Below are positions 61,405 through 64,000 of a DNA stretch of 64,000 nucleotides, piece after piece. The DNA lies in contig CAJNDS010001668.1 in the NCBI GenBank assembly GCA_905221605.1, positions 592,276 through 656,275 of the forward strand. The letters run 5' to 3'. The notes under the pieces are model-generated. The model was not told the DNA's origin and did not search any database. It worked only from the letters and a program-made list of their open reading frames with translations. Source of the stretch: Symbiodinium natans (taxonomy: Eukaryota; Sar; Dinophyceae; Suessiales; Symbiodiniaceae). A program made the position numbers and the translations under genes. How positions within the stretch are numbered: the stretch's first letter is position 1; each line of letters begins with the position of its first letter.

Positions 61405-61468
61405 TACATACGTGGAAAACGGATTACGTGCTAACCGGCCGGCACGTTAACACGCAAACCCTACCTAG
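61405..61468 (+). repeat. hAT right terminus and subterminal motifs
   Basis: ACGTGCTAACCGGCCGGCAC and GTTAACACG lead to CCTACCTAG at the end. The left end carries TACACGTTAGCACGCC and related motifs in the opposite orientation. Confidence 0.8.
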
Positions 61469-61476
61469 AGAAGCAA
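61469..61476. repeat. hAT target site duplication, right copy
   Basis: AGAAGCAA, identical to 43483-43490. Its last A is the first base of the ATG of the next gene. Confidence 0.9.
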
Positions 61477-64000
61477 TGCCTTCTCCCAAACGATGGCTCC
61501 AGCCTTCCTCGGATGGTGGACAGAATGGTGGAGCTGGAAACGGTGCAGCTGAGTCTCTGGGTGAAAGGACGGTGCTGGAAGAGGTGATGCCTGGCGCTGA
61601 AGAACATCTGGAAGAAGCCTTGGTTGCAGAATACTCCAATGTGGGTATAAATCCCAATGTGGATATGGTTAGCAATGCTGAAGCTGAAGGACGTGCTGTT
61701 TCTGTATCGCCAAAGCCTGGTGAAAAAAGGAGCTGGGACGCGACTGGTGGTATAGACCGTGAAATGGAGGTGACTGTTTTACGCGTGTTGCACAAACATG
61801 GGTATCAGCCGTCTACTTCGACTTCGGGCCGAATGATAGACCAAGGGTCTCAGACCAATCTGAGTGGAGAAGTGCTGCAAGCTGCCAGGAGGCCTCTGAA
61901 CAAGATTAAAGGGGATCCCTCGGCGAGTTCCCTGGGTGGTGGAAGCGGTTACGAACAGAAGGGTGCGGACAGCTTTGAAGCCGCGCCAACTGCTGAATAT
62001 GCCATGGGGGAAGAGGAGATCTTACAGATGGAGGCTGAAAGGTTGCGCCAGTTGTCAGAAGAAGAGGATGAGATGCGTCAAGTCTCTGAAAGGGATGGTT
62101 TTCGGAAAGATGAGCATCTGATCGAAGCGTGCGATGGGACAACGTGGGAATGGCACTTCCACGAAGATGGGAGACAGTATTACTACTGCCTGGATACGCA
62201 GGAAAGCAAGTGGACGCTGCCGGATGTAGGGGAAAAGGTGAAAAGCGACAACGTGGTTGGGTCTCCTTCGGGCAATGGGCTGGACGTGGAGACTGAACTG
62301 GGTCCTTCATCGACTACACCGACACCTGAGTCTACGAAGGCAATCCAGGGTAGTGAAAAAGATTTTTCCTCTACTATCAGGGATAGCGGTCCTAGGGCTG
62401 GTGGTGACGCCCCGACCTCGGGTTCTCCTGATGAAGAGGGGATTTCTGGAAACCGAGCAGACATCGCTGAAGCTCAACATCTGGATCGGGAAGAGATGGA
62501 GGCGCTTTCTGAGGGTGTGGCAGCGGTGGAATCGGTGGGTCCAGAAGAAAAAATGCCCAATGTGGAGATCGGAATTGTGTCGGCTGCAGAAGAGCGAGTG
62601 GTGGATGTGGTGCCTGTCGTTCAGGAAGATGGCCCTGGAGATTTGGATGACGAAGGGAAAAAGTTGTGCATTACGACTGAGGAGGTCTCTTCGTTTGGTG
62701 CCGAGAATTCTGCCATTCAAAGGGAAAAGGAAACTTCTGAAACTGCTGGAGACACGGTTGATCGGAAAGATGAGGCCTGGAGCGCCAATGAAGCGCGGGT
62801 CAACGCGCCAGATAGTACCTGGAGTGCAGAAAAAGCACGGGTTGAGGCGCATATGGTGTCACGTTCCGCGGATGACTGCAACAATGGGGCGCAGGTCTCT
62901 GTAGCAGCTGACGATGGAGGTTCACAGGTGGACGCACTGGTGCAGCCTGAAGTTAGCAGCGAGGAACGAAATGGCGAAGGCTACACCGGAGCCAATGAGG
63001 CAGCTGTGGTCAGCAACAGTGGTGATTCTCTTTTGGAAACCATGGAGCCAAAGGAGCCTGCGGTGGAAGAAAATGTGCCTACCGCGGATGACCAATCCAA
63101 TAGCCCTGTAGTGGAAGAAAATTTGCCTGCTGCAGAAGGTTTGAAAAAGGACTCCAATGGTGGGTCCACCCCCAGGAAGGGAGAGGTGTTGCCATCTGAA
63201 AGCTCGCCGGAAGTCGACACCGAGCGAACTGTAACGGATGAGGCAAAGCCATTGGCTGGAAAAAAGGAAGATCCTGAGCCCTTGGAGCACAAGATGGATG
63301 ATCTTGTGGGACTCACGTCGGAGCAGGACGAGCAGTGTGACCCAAAGGTGGAAATAAAGGATGTGTCAGGAGCCGATGATACGGAGATGGTTTCTGAAGG
63401 GCATGCAAAGAGAGTGCCTCGAGCGGGAGCTTTGGAATCACCTGGGGAACATTGCTATCAGGAGGGAGATGAGATCATTGGTCTAGTGCGCTGCATCAAT
63501 GGGTATGGAGCCTTTTTGGACCATGGTGATATGAATGTATTGGTTCCTGCAGAAGGGAACAATGTACATCAGTTCAAATTTGGTGATACTGTCAATGGAA
63601 CAGTGAAACGAGTGGAAGATGATGGTACCATAATCTTGGACACCTTTCTGGTTTTGGAAGAGGACGAGGAGGATTCCTCTTCAACGCTGCGCAAATGGAA
63701 AGACAGCGGCTGGGGTACATGGTGGACAGGCTCATGGCAGACTGGTCAATGGTACAAAGGTTCCGATGGTCAATGGGACTGGAAGTCGGAAGAACAGCAG
63801 TCTCGCGAGTGGTTTGCCGAGTCAAAAGCATCCTCTAAGGAACAAGAGGAGGCTGAGCAGAAACAGCTCTATGGAGAAAAGATCTATCAAAATCTCCTGG
63901 AAGATGAAACAATAGATAATGACTATGTGGGCAAAATCACGGGGATGTTGCTGAGTCGTCCAATGGACGTGATTGTGGAGTGTATCGCAGATCATACATT
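61476..64000 (+). CDS. WW - S1-like - MLLE (PABC-like) multidomain protein, 3' end beyond window
   Basis: A single open frame of 841 codons from ATG to the window edge. Residues ~220-250 form a WW domain (TTWEWHFHEDGRQYYYCLDT then ESKWTLPDV). Residues ~255-640 are long acidic, low-complexity sequence with repeated WSAxxAR motifs. Residues ~662-723 form an S1/OB-like fold (EGDEIIGLVRCINGYGAFLD; FGDTVNGTVKRVEDDGTII). Residues ~735-775 are tryptophan-rich. From ~797, LYGEKIYQNLLED and YVGKITGMLL match the MLLE domain of poly(A)-binding protein. The protein is likely an RNA-associated adaptor binding proline-rich and PAM2-type partners. The frame is open upstream into hAT sequence, so the start depends on the insertion. 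Intronless, with a leader-like relic upstream of the hAT. Confidence 0.8.
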   Translation, partial: MPSPKRWLQPSSDGGQNGGAGNGAAESLGERTVLEEVMPGAEEHLEEALVAEYSNVGINPNVDMVSNAEAEGRAVSVSPKPGEKRSWDATGGIDREMEVTVLRVLHKHGYQPSTSTSGRMIDQGSQTNLSGEVLQAARRPLNKIKGDPSASSLGGGSGYEQKGADSFEAAPTAEYAMGEEEILQMEAERLRQLSEEEDEMRQVSERDGFRKDEHLIEACDGTTWEWHFHEDGRQYYYCLDTQESKWTLPDVGEKVKSDNVVGSPSGNGLDVETELGPSSTTPTPESTKAIQGSEKDFSSTIRDSGPRAGGDAPTSGSPDEEGISGNRADIAEAQHLDREEMEALSEGVAAVESVGPEEKMPNVEIGIVSAAEERVVDVVPVVQEDGPGDLDDEGKKLCITTEEVSSFGAENSAIQREKETSETAGDTVDRKDEAWSANEARVNAPDSTWSAEKARVEAHMVSRSADDCNNGAQVSVAADDGGSQVDALVQPEVSSEERNGEGYTGANEAAVVSNSGDSLLETMEPKEPAVEENVPTADDQSNSPVVEENLPAAEGLKKDSNGGSTPRKGEVLPSESSPEVDTERTVTDEAKPLAGKKEDPEPLEHKMDDLVGLTSEQDEQCDPKVEIKDVSGADDTEMVSEGHAKRVPRAGALESPGEHCYQEGDEIIGLVRCINGYGAFLDHGDMNVLVPAEGNNVHQFKFGDTVNGTVKRVEDDGTIILDTFLVLEEDEEDSSSTLRKWKDSGWGTWWTGSWQTGQWYKGSDGQWDWKSEEQQSREWFAESKASSKEQEEAEQKQLYGEKIYQNLLEDETIDNDYVGKITGMLLSRPMDVIVECIADHT

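Larger units (their letters stand above)
43491..61468 (+). mobile_element. 18-kb hAT superfamily DNA transposon
   Basis: The termini are CTAGGTAGG.. and ..CCTACCTAG (nine matched bases, then imperfect similarity). Subterminal ACGTTAGCACG-type motifs cluster at 43505-43660 and 61405-61455 in inverted arrangement. A perfect 8-bp target duplication, AGAAGCAA, flanks the element. It carries a multi-exon hAT transposase on the plus strand. Its introns have been colonised by a 9.66-kb minus-strand element, a histone H3-like gene and a tRNA-derived segment. Removing element plus one duplication joins the 5' region at 43209-43490 to the gene starting at 61476. Confidence 0.9.

Overview
The window looks like nuclear DNA of a dinoflagellate, most like the Symbiodiniaceae/Suessiales type. 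Five things read from the sequence point there: very abundant TTTAGGG/CCCTAAA repeats; introns that mostly start with GC and end AG followed by G; a bacterial-type (AceE-like) pyruvate dehydrogenase E1 gene, which dinoflagellates are known to use in mitochondria; intronless genes with short spliced-leader-like motifs upstream; and a strongly diverged histone H3-like gene. There are no bacterial operons and no sign of a virus genome.

Region 1 (1-15.9 kb) is a mosaic of telomere-like arrays on both strands and short unique islands of 50-450 bp. Several islands are open in one + strand frame and have AG before and GT/GC after, as exons would (2660-2770, 3505-3741, 7331-7420, 7999-8200, 9352-9626, 10871-11310, 13756-13914). 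I could not assign their products.

Region 2 (15.9-37.2 kb) holds the main discovery. At least 19 short exons (26-110 bp), all on the + strand and in perfect colinear order, spell the C-terminal third of an AceE-type pyruvate dehydrogenase E1. The introns are built largely of telomere-like repeats, MITE-like hairpins and other repeats. An intronless ankyrin-repeat gene (31991-33145), a copy of a MITE family and a 71-bp palindromic tandem array sit inside one of these introns. One telomeric block (21833-21893) was inserted into a MITE and is flanked by a ~14-bp target duplication, and a second MITE copy at 16 kb shows the empty site. This points to a mechanism for how the repeats arrived.

Region 3 (37.2-43.2 kb) continues the telomere-like mosaic, with another set of exon-like islands from an unidentified + strand gene.

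Region 4 (43.2-64 kb) is a nested set of mobile elements in the 5' end of a gene. An 18-kb hAT element (43491-61468) has CTAGGTAGG termini and a perfect 8-bp target duplication, AGAAGCAA. It carries a multi-exon transposase with a BED finger, an RNase H-like core and a C-terminal dimerisation region. Inside one hAT intron lies a 9.66-kb minus-strand DNA transposon (45936-55594) with CCCAGAGAGCCCAATG termini, TTAATTAAGC-rich subterminal repeats and four genes: a DDE-like 565-residue protein, an RS-type protein and two basic accessory proteins. Another hAT intron holds the H3-like gene (58094-58666). A tRNA-derived SINE-like segment lies near the hAT 3' end. Just beyond the hAT, and starting within its target duplication, is a long intronless ORF (61476 to the window end) encoding a WW - S1-like - MLLE (PABC-like) protein.
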